DNA from: a bacterium
GTDB taxonomy: Bacteria > UBP15 > UBA6099
Assembly (NCBI GenBank): GCA_029564595.1
Contig: JAKQPS010000037.1
Location: forward strand, 80,062 to 144,061
Reading direction: 5' to 3'
Length of the DNA stretch: 64,000 nucleotides
This document shows, one piece after another, positions 8,212 through 16,178 of this stretch (positions are counted from its first letter, which is position 1; every line of letters starts with the position of its first letter). The notes beneath the pieces are model-generated. The model saw only the letters and a program-made list of their open reading frames with translations. It made no database searches and had not been told where the DNA came from. Both the position numbers and the translations under genes were made by a program.

Positions 8212-9138
8212 ATGACTTCCTCGCAAGAAAGAAAACATGTCGTGAGCGTAAGCATCGGCTCCTCTAAAAGAGACCACAGCGTCGAGACGGACGTGATGGG
8301 AGTTCCTTTCTTGATCGAGCGCGTCGGCACGGACGGCGACATGGAAAAAGCCAAACAGATGATCCGCGACTATGACGGCAAAGTGGACGCCATCGGGCTG
8401 GGCGGCATCGACCTATACCTGATTATCGGCAAGAAACGATACACTCTGAAAGACGGCAAGAAACTGGCCGACTGCGCCAAAATCTCTCCGACTTACGACG
8501 GCAGCATGTTGAAACACACCATCGAGCGCGGTTTTATCATGCAGTTGGCGAAGGAAGGAAAATATCTCCGCAAAGGCTCAAAGGTTCTCGTCATCAGCTC
8601 GGCGGACAGGTTCGGCATGGCCGAGGCTCTCTTCAATTCCGGATGCGACGTCGTTCTAGGCGACCTGATGTTCACGCTGAATCTGCCCATTCCGCTGAGG
8701 ACGCTGCCGGCGCTCAAGATAGTCGCCTCCATACTTGTTCCCATAGTGTCGAACGTCCCGTTTGAGATGCTGTATCCGACGGGGAAAAAACAGGAAAAGA
8801 GGACGCCCAAGTTCGAGGACTACTTCCAGCGCGCCGAAGTCATAGCCGGGGATTTCAACTACATAAACAGATACATGCCCGACGACATGGCGGGCAAGAC
8901 GATAATCACCAACACGGTTACGGCCTCGGACGTCGAGGAGATGAAGAAGATGGGGGTCGCCACGCTGATAACCACCACGCCGGACTTCGGCGGACGCTCC
9001 TTCGGCACAAACGTCATGGAAGGCGTTTACTCGACCATACTCGGCAGAAACAGAAAGACCCCGCTGACCATTCAGGACCTCGACGAGATGTTGAAGAAGA
9101 GCGACCTGAAACCCCGGATACTGCCGCTGAACGAATGA
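8212..9138 (+). CDS. Quinate 5-dehydrogenase-like protein (function uncertain)
   Basis: 308 residues. The N-terminus (HVVSVSIGSSKRDHSVETD) and the segment DAIGLGGIDLYLIIGKKRY resemble a family of about 300 residues that databases often label 'quinate 5-dehydrogenase' in anaerobes; I base this on memory of the family pattern. A Gly-rich KVLVISSADRFGMAEAL could be part of a nucleotide-binding fold. TITNTVTASDVEEMKKMGV and TTTPDFGGRSFGTNVMEG are further conserved-looking blocks. The ATG follows AAGGCGGG. A single gene with no shikimate neighbours, so the label should be treated as nominal. Confidence 0.55.
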   Translation: MTSSQERKHVVSVSIGSSKRDHSVETDVMGVPFLIERVGTDGDMEKAKQMIRDYDGKVDAIGLGGIDLYLIIGKKRYTLKDGKKLADCAKISPTYDGSMLKHTIERGFIMQLAKEGKYLRKGSKVLVISSADRFGMAEALFNSGCDVVLGDLMFTLNLPIPLRTLPALKIVASILVPIVSNVPFEMLYPTGKKQEKRTPKFEDYFQRAEVIAGDFNYINRYMPDDMAGKTIITNTVTASDVEEMKKMGVATLITTTPDFGGRSFGTNVMEGVYSTILGRNRKTPLTIQDLDEMLKKSDLKPRILPLNE

Positions 9139-9256
9139 GGAGCGCCGCGGCTCGAACACCGAACACAAATCCATCTGGCGCGCCCGCGCGCCTCTCCCCG
9201 CTTCCTGCGCGACTCCTTATGTGATAAAATTTTTCCAGCGTCGAAAGGAGATTTAC

Positions 9257-11998
9257 ATGTCCGATAAAAAAATATATCTCGTGTGCGGATTCCATGTGAA
9301 CTGCAACCATTCGTGGAGAGGAGACCGCAACGACAAGACCGGTTTCGGAACCGACCTGAAGATAATCCGCGAGATAATCAGGATACTGGACGAGGCTAAC
9401 GAGCGCGGGCTGGACGCGCGGGGGACTTGGGACTTCGACCACTACTGGTCGCTCGAGAACATCATCCCGCGTTTCGCGCCGGACATAATCGAAGGCCTTG
9501 TTAGAAGGATCAAGCAGGGAAAGGACGAGGCTATCCTCGGATGCTGGAACAACGGCGACCTCGCTGCGTCCACCGTCGAGGAGTTCAGGGAAAGCCTGAA
9601 ACGCACAATATCCAATTCCGCCGGCTCCGGCCTCGCGGACCTCTTCGGCGCGTATTCCCCGGTCGTCCGCACTCAGGAAACGATGTTCACGCACGGCGGC
9701 GTCGAGCTATACCTCGAACAGGGGGTCAAGGCCATCGCGCTTTATTACAGCGCCGTGCCGTTCGACTCGGTGCGCAACTTCATTCCGCGCCTGACGCCGA
9801 ACGAGATGCACAACCCGCTCAGGTTCCACTCGACGGAATCGGACGCGGCCATGCTGATGATACCCATGTACAATCAGGGCGACATAATGACCGCCGGGTC
9901 GCTTCGCAAGTGGGCGGCGGCGATACGGAAAAAACAAAAAAGCGGAGAGATCCCCGGCAACGCGTTGCTGTACATCAACATGGACGCCGACGCGGAGCTG
10001 TGGACGGGCATCGGACTGCCGAAAATCTTCGACCGGCTGCCTAACACGCGCGGGCTGGCGGAATTCATCGATACGGTCAACGACACTGAATATCTGGAGT
10101 TCGGCAAGCTCGGCGACTACATCGAGAACAACCCGCCTGTCGGCGACATCACCGTGCGGCAGGACCTCGCGGACGGCTCTTACTGCGGCTTCAACAGTTG
10201 GACGGAGAAGCTGGTCAATCAGGGCCTGTGGCGGCTGTCCGAGAAAGCAAGAAAACTCGAACGGACCGCCGACTTCCTTTCAGCCGCCGCGGCCCCGGAC
10301 GCGCGCGCGGAAATCGAGCGACTCCTGCGCGGCCCCGGCGGCTCCTGCTTCGAAAACAAGCTATTGCTATTAAGCACCACGCATTTCGGAATGAACTCCC
10401 CGGTGGTCCACCCGGACAGGGCGAGGGTGGCGTTTCATCTGGCGCGGAACATGCTGGAAACATCCTCCCGCGCGGCGGAGCTTGCTGCGGCGCAGTCCGG
10501 CGTCGAGCCTCTCTGCGGGGAGGACGGCGCGGAACTGTTCTGCTTCTCCGTCGTCAACCAGACTAAGTACGGAGATCAGGCGGCGGTGGAGCGAGGCGCG
10601 CGCGTCCTCATGCGGGTTCCGTTCATGCCCGTGCGCCCGGCGGACCCGGCCCGGCTCGCCCTCAAGGACTCCTCCGGCGCGGACGTTCCGTTCGACATCG
10701 ACGACGCGAAGACGGACGCGGATGGCAATGTCGTCTCCGCCGTCCTGTGGTTCGCGCACACGGCGGACGGCTCGCTCTCTCAGGGATACGCCCTCGTGGA
10801 AACATCCGAGCCTGTCGCGCCGGCGGAATCGGTCAAAGCCTCCTCTGAGCTTCTCGACAACGGCCTCGTGTCAGTTAGGCTCGACCCTCGCGGAAGGATC
10901 GCCTCGTTCGCTTCCTCCGCCGGAGAATTCTCCGACGGGCAACTCATCTCCCTCGGCGCAACATACAGGGCCGAATCAAACAGGAAACATTACACGCCCC
11001 GCGCGTACAAAGCGGAATCCGCCCGCGTCGGCCCGGCCGGACGCCTCGGCTCGATCTCTCTGTCCTCAAAAACAGTCATCTTCTGCAAAGGAAAAAACTA
11101 CACTGTCGAAGGCAGGCACGTCCTTCGCGTGTTCGACGGTTTCCCGCGTCTGTTCGTCGACGCCGACGCATCCTTTCCTCAAACCCCCACGGAGTCGGAA
11201 GACATAAGCTCGTCGTCGCACACCGGAAAGAAATTCGACACGAGATGGTACGAGGTCATGCCCGCCGAGATACGGCCCGCGCTGTTCAGCCCGCCCGGCG
11301 GGTTCCTCCGCGTGTGGAAACACAACTATAAAAACGTGACGAACAGCTACGATTTCGACTACGGCGCGATAGACAAGGCGAACCGCGCGCCGGACGCCTG
11401 CAACAATCAGGTGACGGACGGATGGCTTGCAGTGTCGGACACGAAACGAGGCCTGCTCATAAGCGCCGACGCCGGGGTCAACTCCTCGCCCGCTTACTGC
11501 CCGATGCGCGTGCGCGAATCAGGCGGCAGGCAACGCGCGTCTCTCAACCCGTTCGGCACGTACTTCGGCAAACAGTTCTCGCATTTGAACGAGGGATTCA
11601 ATCTGGCGTACGAGATGACGATGGCGGTCGGCGCGCAGCACCGCCCGACCGCGCCCTCGTTCAACGGCGGCAGAGTGCGGATGAGCCTGATGCTGGCTCC
11701 TTACGAAGGGGACGCGCCGTCTCAAGCCTTGCGAACCGAAGCAGACCTCTTCAGCATGCCGCCCGCAGTCATCGTCCGCGACTCGCAGGGCAAACCTTCT
11801 ATCCCGGATTCCGATATCGAGGCCGACCTCGCGCCGTGCCGCGCCGAACACGATCTGGACGCGTGCGCCGGATGGAAATATTCTGACTTCCTCGAATACG
11901 CGAACAAGGATTTCAATCCCGGCGCAAAAGCGGAAAAAGGCGCTTCCATCGCAACTTTCGTCAGGATGATCGTAGAAGGAATAAGGATACGCTCTTAA
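9257..11998 (+). CDS. Large glycoside hydrolase-like protein (GH38/GH57-like architecture)
   Basis: 913 residues, no signal peptide. The N-terminal 330 residues look like a GH38/57-type barrel: 'FHVNCNHSWRGD' at the start, GTWDFDHYW, GCWNNGDLAASTVEEF, and RTQETMFTHGG ahead of a possible substrate loop. A helical middle (about 350-430) contains KLLLLSTTHFGMNSPV, reminiscent of the GH38 middle-domain motif. The rest is beta-rich, as in the GH38 C-terminal domains. It probably acts on alpha-mannoside or another alpha-glycan, but the canonical HxHxD is not intact. AAAGGAG precedes this ATG; 12 extra upstream codons are excluded. Confidence 0.6.
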   Translation: MSDKKIYLVCGFHVNCNHSWRGDRNDKTGFGTDLKIIREIIRILDEANERGLDARGTWDFDHYWSLENIIPRFAPDIIEGLVRRIKQGKDEAILGCWNNGDLAASTVEEFRESLKRTISNSAGSGLADLFGAYSPVVRTQETMFTHGGVELYLEQGVKAIALYYSAVPFDSVRNFIPRLTPNEMHNPLRFHSTESDAAMLMIPMYNQGDIMTAGSLRKWAAAIRKKQKSGEIPGNALLYINMDADAELWTGIGLPKIFDRLPNTRGLAEFIDTVNDTEYLEFGKLGDYIENNPPVGDITVRQDLADGSYCGFNSWTEKLVNQGLWRLSEKARKLERTADFLSAAAAPDARAEIERLLRGPGGSCFENKLLLLSTTHFGMNSPVVHPDRARVAFHLARNMLETSSRAAELAAAQSGVEPLCGEDGAELFCFSVVNQTKYGDQAAVERGARVLMRVPFMPVRPADPARLALKDSSGADVPFDIDDAKTDADGNVVSAVLWFAHTADGSLSQGYALVETSEPVAPAESVKASSELLDNGLVSVRLDPRGRIASFASSAGEFSDGQLISLGATYRAESNRKHYTPRAYKAESARVGPAGRLGSISLSSKTVIFCKGKNYTVEGRHVLRVFDGFPRLFVDADASFPQTPTESEDISSSSHTGKKFDTRWYEVMPAEIRPALFSPPGGFLRVWKHNYKNVTNSYDFDYGAIDKANRAPDACNNQVTDGWLAVSDTKRGLLISADAGVNSSPAYCPMRVRESGGRQRASLNPFGTYFGKQFSHLNEGFNLAYEMTMAVGAQHRPTAPSFNGGRVRMSLMLAPYEGDAPSQALRTEADLFSMPPAVIVRDSQGKPSIPDSDIEADLAPCRAEHDLDACAGWKYSDFLEYANKDFNPGAKAEKGASIATFVRMIVEGIRIRS

Positions 11999-12082
11999 CG
12001 CGCTCCGGCGGCGGCGTATCATGAATTCATTTCCGCTGAATCGCGGCATATTGTTAATTAGAAACAGGAAGAGGCGAAACCT

Positions 12083-12304
12083 ATGCCGTACTACGATTAC
12101 TGTTGCGAGAAATGCGGGAAAGAATTCGAGATTTTCGCCGGGATAAACGATCCCCGCGACGACGTGCGCTGCGAAGCCTGCGGCGGAGTCTCGCGCAGGT
12201 TGTTCGACACTATTGTCACAGCAAAAAAGAGCGGTTCCGGAGGCCCTTCTTCAGCCTCGTCATGCTCGACGTGTTCGACCCGGAATTGTTCGAGTTGCGG
12301 ATGA
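12083..12304 (+). CDS. FmdB-family zinc-ribbon protein
   Basis: 73 residues. A CCEKCGKEF knuckle at residues 7-15 and CEACGG near 31-36 form a four-Cys zinc ribbon, as in the FmdB putative regulatory proteins. The C-terminal tail is Ser/Gly/Cys-rich (SSCSTCSTRNCSSCG), a usual trait of the family. FmdB proteins are annotated as regulators of formamidase or amidase genes, but their role is poorly defined. It sits alone 84 bp after the glycosidase-like gene and converges with the next gene. Confidence 0.88.
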   Translation: MPYYDYCCEKCGKEFEIFAGINDPRDDVRCEACGGVSRRLFDTIVTAKKSGSGGPSSASSCSTCSTRNCSSCG

Positions 12305-12315
12305 CGGGCGCGCAA

Positions 12316-12876
12316 TCAGTCTTTCAACTGCCGCACCGCCTCCGTTATTTCTCCGAGGTTCTGAGGATATCTGTAAAGCTGGGTTGATTTTTCAAGATCA
12401 ATTTTCTCTATGTCAATAGATTCATCGGACATGAAAAAAGCCAGAACATTAATCCCGCGGGTTTTCTCGTTCCGCTCTATGGCTTCGGACACCAGAGAAG
12501 TTTTTATGCCATCGATGCCCGCGTTCCAGATCATCGCCGACGGACGGTTCTCCGGGAGCGCCAGAAGCGCGTCCACCCCGCACCCGAACTGGCAGACGTC
12601 CACCTTGCACTCCGAGCATATTTCCTCGGACATCCGCCCCCGCACTTTTTCGTCGGGGTGGACTATGAATATCATTTTTTTCGCCGTCGCAAGCTCTTCA
12701 GGCACGGGGATGTTTCTATCGCGCAACGCTCTTACAAGCTCATCCGACTTGATTCTATAGTGGCCGCCGATGGTGCGGAAAGACGGAATCTTTCCCTCGC
12801 GCACCCAGTTCTTCATGGTGTTCGCGTGCAAGCCGAGCAATCGCGCGACTTCCGTTGTCGTATAGAAATCTTTCAT
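12316..12876 (-). CDS. MerR/excisionase-type HTH regulator with degenerate receiver-like domain
   Basis: 186 residues. Residues 5-52 form a helix-turn-helix of the excisionase/MerR class (YTTTEVARLLGLHANTMKNW, then GGHYRIKSDEL). Residues 67-180 read like a receiver fold (KKMIFIVHPDEKVRGRMSEE ... NRPSAMIWNAGIDG ... VLAFFMSD), but the phospho-acceptor Asp position is occupied by Asn in IWNAGI, so it may sense without phosphorylation. An upstream AT-rich stretch with TTATATA near 12935 may hold its promoter. A second HTH of this class is encoded at 43553. Confidence 0.8.
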   Translation of the reverse strand: MKDFYTTTEVARLLGLHANTMKNWVREGKIPSFRTIGGHYRIKSDELVRALRDRNIPVPEELATAKKMIFIVHPDEKVRGRMSEEICSECKVDVCQFGCGVDALLALPENRPSAMIWNAGIDGIKTSLVSEAIERNEKTRGINVLAFFMSDESIDIEKIDLEKSTQLYRYPQNLGEITEAVRQLKD

Positions 12877-13048
12877 GGCGGCTGTTCCCTCGTTTTTTAT
12901 CGCATGTCTGTCACAGAGTAATTATGCGGACATTTTATATAACAAATAATCCATAGTAAAGTGTTTCCGCGAAAAAATTTCTCTGTCGCGCAATGGAACC
13001 GGCCGCTCCTTTGTCGCGCTTCTTCCGCCTTCCCTGCCGTCCAATCTC

Positions 13049-13077
13049 TTGACAGGGGGCTTGGCATAAAGTACAAT
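13049..13077 (+). promoter_or_regulatory. Sigma70-type promoter for the YtxH gene
   Basis: TTGACA at 13049-13054 and TACAAT at 13072-13077 are separated by 17 bases. The start codon of the YtxH-like gene is 46 bases downstream. This is among the best promoter matches in the window. Confidence 0.75.
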
Positions 13078-13122
13078 CACCTAACAATAATCGAGTGGAA
13101 ATTGTTTCAGGGGGAGAAAAAA

Positions 13123-13461
13123 ATGGCAGAAGTCGAAAGACCGGAAGTCAAGGAGAAGAAGAAGGGTCGCAACTGGGTCGCTCCAGTCATCGGATTCGCC
13201 GCCGGTTCAGTCGTCGGCGCGGTGACGGCTCTGTTGTACGCCCCGCAATCCGGCAAGGAAACGCGCGAGAAGATCAAAGAACGCGTCTCCGAAGTGTCCG
13301 ACAAGGCTGGCGCGCTCATCGAACAGTCCCGCGAGGCTATCGAGGACGCCAAAGAGAAAATGACTCACGCGTACGAAGACGCGGTCGACCGCACTTCGTC
13401 CGTCATCTCTCAGGCCAAGGAAAAACTCGGAACTAAGAAAAAAGACCTGCCCGAAGAGTGA
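13123..13461 (+). CDS. YtxH-like membrane-anchored stress/envelope protein
   Basis: 112 residues. A short Lys-rich N-terminus is followed by one membrane segment (APVIGFAAGSVVGAVTALLY, residues 19-38) and the typical APQSGKETREKIKERV motif. A long amphipathic charged helix with several Ala/Glu/Lys heptads follows, to a basic tail. This matches the YtxH family, whose members are small stress- or gas-vesicle-linked proteins of unclear function. AGGGGGAG lies upstream of the ATG. A strong promoter precedes it and a strong terminator follows, so it is a single-gene unit. Confidence 0.88.
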   Translation: MAEVERPEVKEKKKGRNWVAPVIGFAAGSVVGAVTALLYAPQSGKETREKIKERVSEVSDKAGALIEQSREAIEDAKEKMTHAYEDAVDRTSSVISQAKEKLGTKKKDLPEE

Positions 13462-13488
13462 TCTCGTTTTCTATCAACAGCTAGTCCG

Positions 13489-13515
13489 GCCGGCCCCAAA
13501 GGCCGGCTTTTTCTT
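13489..13515 (+). terminator. Intrinsic terminator after the YtxH gene
   Basis: Perfect 7-bp stem GCCGGCC / GGCCGGC with loop CCAAA, followed by TTTTTCTTTTT, 28 bp after the stop codon. Confidence 0.88.
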
Positions 13516-13689
13516 TTTGGTTTTTTTGTCCGTTTGCTGTCGCTGTTCTTGTTCGACCCCCGCTTCGAGCTTCCGTCTGAGTGTTGTCCGCGCTCCGCGA
13601 CGCGGGTATAATGTACGTGAAATTTCCGCCCTCGCGCCGGCAGTCCGCATTTCCGCCGCGCGGCGGCGAATCCCGGAGATGTTGCGCAT

Positions 13690-14109
13690 ATGACAGTCTC
13701 AATGAAAAGAATCCGCAAAGACCTCCGGGAACTCGTTGAAATCGATTCGCTTTTGAAAAAACTGGAAGCGCTTGAGAAGGAAAACCTAAAAACTTCCGCG
13801 CAGGTGAAAGAGTTAAAAAAAGAGGTGGCCGCTCTGCGGACAAAGGTGTCGGAGTTGACAGCCGAGCCTGCCGCGCCGAAGAGAACCCGCCTCGTGGACG
13901 CCATTGAAGCGATAGCGTCGGGTTTCGGCCGCCCCTTCAAAGTGATTGAAATCCGGGAGGCTCTCTCCGGCGACAAACGGTTCAAATCATCGGACGGCAA
14001 CTTCTATTCCGTCATCGCCACCGCCATGAACAACAGCGGAAAATTCCGCAAGCTTTCTCCCGGCGTCTACGAGTATGCCGGTTACGACGCGCCCGACCGC
14101 GCGCGGTAG
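13690..14109 (+). CDS. Coiled-coil protein with C-terminal winged-helix-like domain, unknown
   Basis: 139 residues. Residues 5-58 form a strong Leu/Lys/Glu coiled coil (LLKKLEALEKENLKTSAQVK). After a short Pro-rich hinge, residues 66-130 (LVDAIEAIASGFGRPFKVIE, then SDGNFYSVIATAMNNSGKFR) look like a small winged-helix or HARE-type fold, plausible for DNA binding as a dimer. No exact family recognised. GGAG lies 12 bases upstream of the ATG. It precedes trpF by 40 bp on the same strand and may share its transcript. Confidence 0.7.
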   Translation: MTVSMKRIRKDLRELVEIDSLLKKLEALEKENLKTSAQVKELKKEVAALRTKVSELTAEPAAPKRTRLVDAIEAIASGFGRPFKVIEIREALSGDKRFKSSDGNFYSVIATAMNNSGKFRKLSPGVYEYAGYDAPDRAR

Positions 14110-14149
14110 CGGCGACGGGACGCGCCCGCTCCTGAAGGGAACTCCGACC

Positions 14150-14824
14150 ATGGATTGCAGAATAAAAATCTGCGGCGTCACGCGCGAGGAGGACGTCGCG
14201 CTCGTTTCGGCGTCCGGAGCGGACTATATCGGACTGCTGGTGAACATGCCGTCGGCGCGCACGCTAACCCCGGAGCGCGCGGTCGAACTTGCGGCGCTGT
14301 CCGGCATCCCCGCGATTCTTCTGTTCATGGGATCTCCGGCGGAGCTTGTGGCTGAAACGGCGCGCGCCGCCCGCGCCGCGGGCGTCCAGATTCAGGGCGA
14401 CGAGACGCCCGAATTCATCGCCTCCATCAGGCCTCTGCTCGACTGCGAAATCTGGAAAGGGATACATCTTCCCGCCGCAGGCAGCGGCGATTGCGACGAG
14501 CGCGCCGCGCTCGACCTTATGCGCCTCCACGCCGCCGCCGGGGCGGACAGGTTGCTAATTGACACCGTGTCCGTAGAGGGCGGCAAGCGGCGCATGGGCG
14601 GCACGGGCCGCGTCTACGACTGGGACGCCGCCGCCCGCATTGCCTCTCTTTCCCCTCGGCCCGTCTTCATGGCGGGCGGCCTCAACCCGGACAACGTGGC
14701 GGACGCCATCCGCCGCGTCAGACCTTTCGGCGTCGACCTCGCAGGCGGCGTCGAATCCGCTCCCGGCATTAAAGACCCCGCAAAAGTCGCCGCCTTCGTC
14801 CGCGCCGTCCGTTCTGATGTTTAA
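14150..14824 (+). CDS. trpF: Phosphoribosylanthranilate isomerase
   Basis: Amadori isomerisation of phosphoribosylanthranilate to CdRP in tryptophan synthesis. 224 residues, normal for TrpF. The N-terminal IKICGVTREEDV carries the catalytic Cys; the Asp acid is in LLIDTVS. Phosphate-binding loops are visible in FMAGGLNPDNV and GVDLAGGVESAPGIKD. GAAGGGA precedes the ATG at 14150; an earlier in-frame ATG lies inside the upstream gene. No other trp gene is in the window, so trpF is detached from a trp operon. Confidence 0.96.
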   Translation: MDCRIKICGVTREEDVALVSASGADYIGLLVNMPSARTLTPERAVELAALSGIPAILLFMGSPAELVAETARAARAAGVQIQGDETPEFIASIRPLLDCEIWKGIHLPAAGSGDCDERAALDLMRLHAAAGADRLLIDTVSVEGGKRRMGGTGRVYDWDAAARIASLSPRPVFMAGGLNPDNVADAIRRVRPFGVDLAGGVESAPGIKDPAKVAAFVRAVRSDV

Positions 14825-14865
14825 CTCCGCGGTTTAGCGCCTAAGGCGTTTTTAAGGCGTGTCGA

Positions 14866-15142
14866 TTAAGAGAAAACTTTTTCAATAGTTTTCCCTTAAA
14901 GTCCCTTTCAAAACATTTCGATGAGCGCGGCGGAGCGGGCGCGTTCGCGCCTTCGCACCGCCGCGCTCATGTGAAAAGATATTGGGAAAGAGTTTTCAGT
15001 GGAATCCTATTATAAAATGATTTACATGGGGCGTCGGGAGGGAAGCGCGAAAGCGATTCGCTCCCGACGACCATTGAAACGTTTTGAAGAGATTCCAAAG
15101 AGAAACTTTTTCCAAAGTTTCTCTTTGGCCGCCGGAGGCGCG
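14866..15142. repeat. Family A element, copy 2 (opposite orientation)
   Basis: The inverted form of the element at 6.9 kb: hairpin IV (14866-14899), arm CCCTTTCAAAACATTTCG, hairpin III (14923-14968, GAGCGCGGCGG paired with CCGCCGCGCTC), linker with ATGTGAAAAGATATTGGGAAAG, hairpin II (15032-15069, CGTCGGGAG paired with CTCCCGACG), arm TTGAAACGTTTTGAAGA, and hairpin I (15095-15128). Hairpins I and IV and the linker are nearly identical to copy 1; II and III differ in sequence but still pair. Like copy 1, it lies between two convergent genes. The rest of this 393-bp gap holds only the terminator at 15167. Confidence 0.9.
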
Positions 15143-15166
15143 TTGCCGCTGTGTCCTAAAAAAAAA

Positions 15167-15193
15167 GCCGGAGGGAATGCCTCCGGCCTTTTT
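15167..15193. terminator. Bidirectional intrinsic terminator
   Basis: GCCGGAGG and CCTCCGGC enclose a GAATG loop; CTTTTTCG follows on the plus strand and a run of nine A precedes it, giving a U-run on the minus strand. It serves the SCP2-like gene from the right and any read-through of element A from the left. Confidence 0.85.
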
Positions 15194-15217
15194 CGTTCTT
15201 TTTTTTGCAGTGACGGA

Positions 15218-15598
15218 TTAGCTGAGAGCTTTTTCCAGAGCCGCTTCGCCAAGCTCGAAAATCTGGAACCATTTTTCGGCTCCGGCCGGGTTGGTGGTGT
15301 AGATTGAGCCGTCGAACATGAAGCGCATGGCGGCTTCGAGGCCGTCGACCTGCATCGCCTTCATTGTTTCGACTCCGCCTTTTTTGATGTGGAACAGAAC
15401 GGCGTCATCCTCGCCGCTTTCTCCGTCGCGCACTTCAACGCTGCCGTTGTCGAACACGATGCCGCATTTAAGCGCTTCGTTTCCGGCTTCGTCGAAAACC
15501 GTCACGTCGAACGAATATTTTCCTTCGACGTCTTTCTTCGCGATCTTGCAAAGGCCCTTCACCAGATCTTCCATCTTTACATTGCTCAAGTCTGCCAT
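15218..15598 (-). CDS. SCP2-like sterol/lipid-carrier domain protein
   Basis: 126 residues. The pattern YSFDVTVFDEAGNEALKCGI, then VEVRDGESGEDDAVLFHIKK, GLEAAMRFMFDGSIYTTNP and WFQIFELGEAALEKAL matches the SCP2 fold, a small hydrophobic-pocket carrier for acyl chains or sterol-like lipids. No signal peptide. GGGAGG lies 8 bases before the ATG at 15598; a TTG five codons earlier is ignored. It diverges from the acyl-CoA synthetase gene across a 580-bp regulatory gap, which fits a shared role in lipid handling (inference). Confidence 0.8.
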   Translation of the reverse strand: MADLSNVKMEDLVKGLCKIAKKDVEGKYSFDVTVFDEAGNEALKCGIVFDNGSVEVRDGESGEDDAVLFHIKKGGVETMKAMQVDGLEAAMRFMFDGSIYTTNPAGAEKWFQIFELGEAALEKALS

Positions 15599-15820
15599 AA
15601 GATTGCCTCCCAAATATTTTTTCGGATTTAACCGATCTTAACCAAAAGATTTTTAAGGAACCCGCGCAAAACACAAACGCGAACAAGGTCAATTATTCTC
15701 AAAACAGACATTTAGTTCAATAGTTTGTGAAAAAATGCATTTGTGGGGATTTTAAGGAAAATGAACGAGGATTTTTAAAAGTTGCTATTCGGTTGCCGGA
15801 CGGAAAATTTCAAAGAAAGC

Positions 15821-15848
15821 TTGAAAAGGAAGAAAAAGAGGGTATAAT
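15821..15848 (+). promoter_or_regulatory. Promoter for the acyl-CoA synthetase transcript
   Basis: TTGAAA at 15821-15826, a 16-base spacer and a perfect TATAAT at 15843-15848. The palindrome at 15860 would cover the start of the transcript. No other strong promoter is seen before the gene, so the leader would be over 300 bases long. Confidence 0.65.
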
Positions 15849-15859
15849 AAAGATGGGTC

Positions 15860-15875
15860 AACCAACCGGTTGGTT
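15860..15875. promoter_or_regulatory. Perfect 16-bp palindromic operator
   Basis: AACCAACCGGTTGGTT is fully symmetric and starts 11 bases past the -10 box. A repressor bound here would block transcription of the acyl-CoA synthetase. The size and symmetry suit a TetR- or MarR-type dimer, as often controls fatty-acid degradation genes; no such regulator gene is in the window. Confidence 0.65.
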
Positions 15876-16178
15876 AAGTCGGCTGGAAACCCAGCGAGGC
15901 GTCATGTTACACTCTCGATGCCGACATCAGAAACACCACTGCTCCCACCCTGAATGTAAGTTAATGAAGATATTACGCAAAAACAAAACAAGAACGTGCG
16001 AAAGGAATATTTGTAATCGACTGTGAATTGAGTCACGGCAAAAGAGCGGCAATTGGTCATTTCGGGCTGACGGAAGGTTCGCCTCGATTTAAGAGGCGGG
16101 CGTCAGATCCGATATATTCCCGGACTCATGGGCGGAACGCTAAAACAAGAGCCGGGGTCATCGAAAGGAGAGCGCATC
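15876..16178 (+). other. Long 5' leader of the acyl-CoA synthetase gene
   Basis: About 300 bases without a convincing gene. A 40-codon frame from ATG 15904 encodes a Cys/His-rich peptide (CRHQKHHCSHPEC inside), but it has no clear ribosome site. The stretch GGCTGGAAACCCAG can form a small hairpin. The region is AT-richer than the flanks after 15940. I see no riboswitch I can name. Confidence 0.4.

Noticed and set aside
15727-16026. 99-codon plus-strand frame before the acyl-CoA synthetase
   Set aside because: Runs through the promoter and operator, has no ribosome site, and its composition is not gene-like. Kept only as a remark on the leader.
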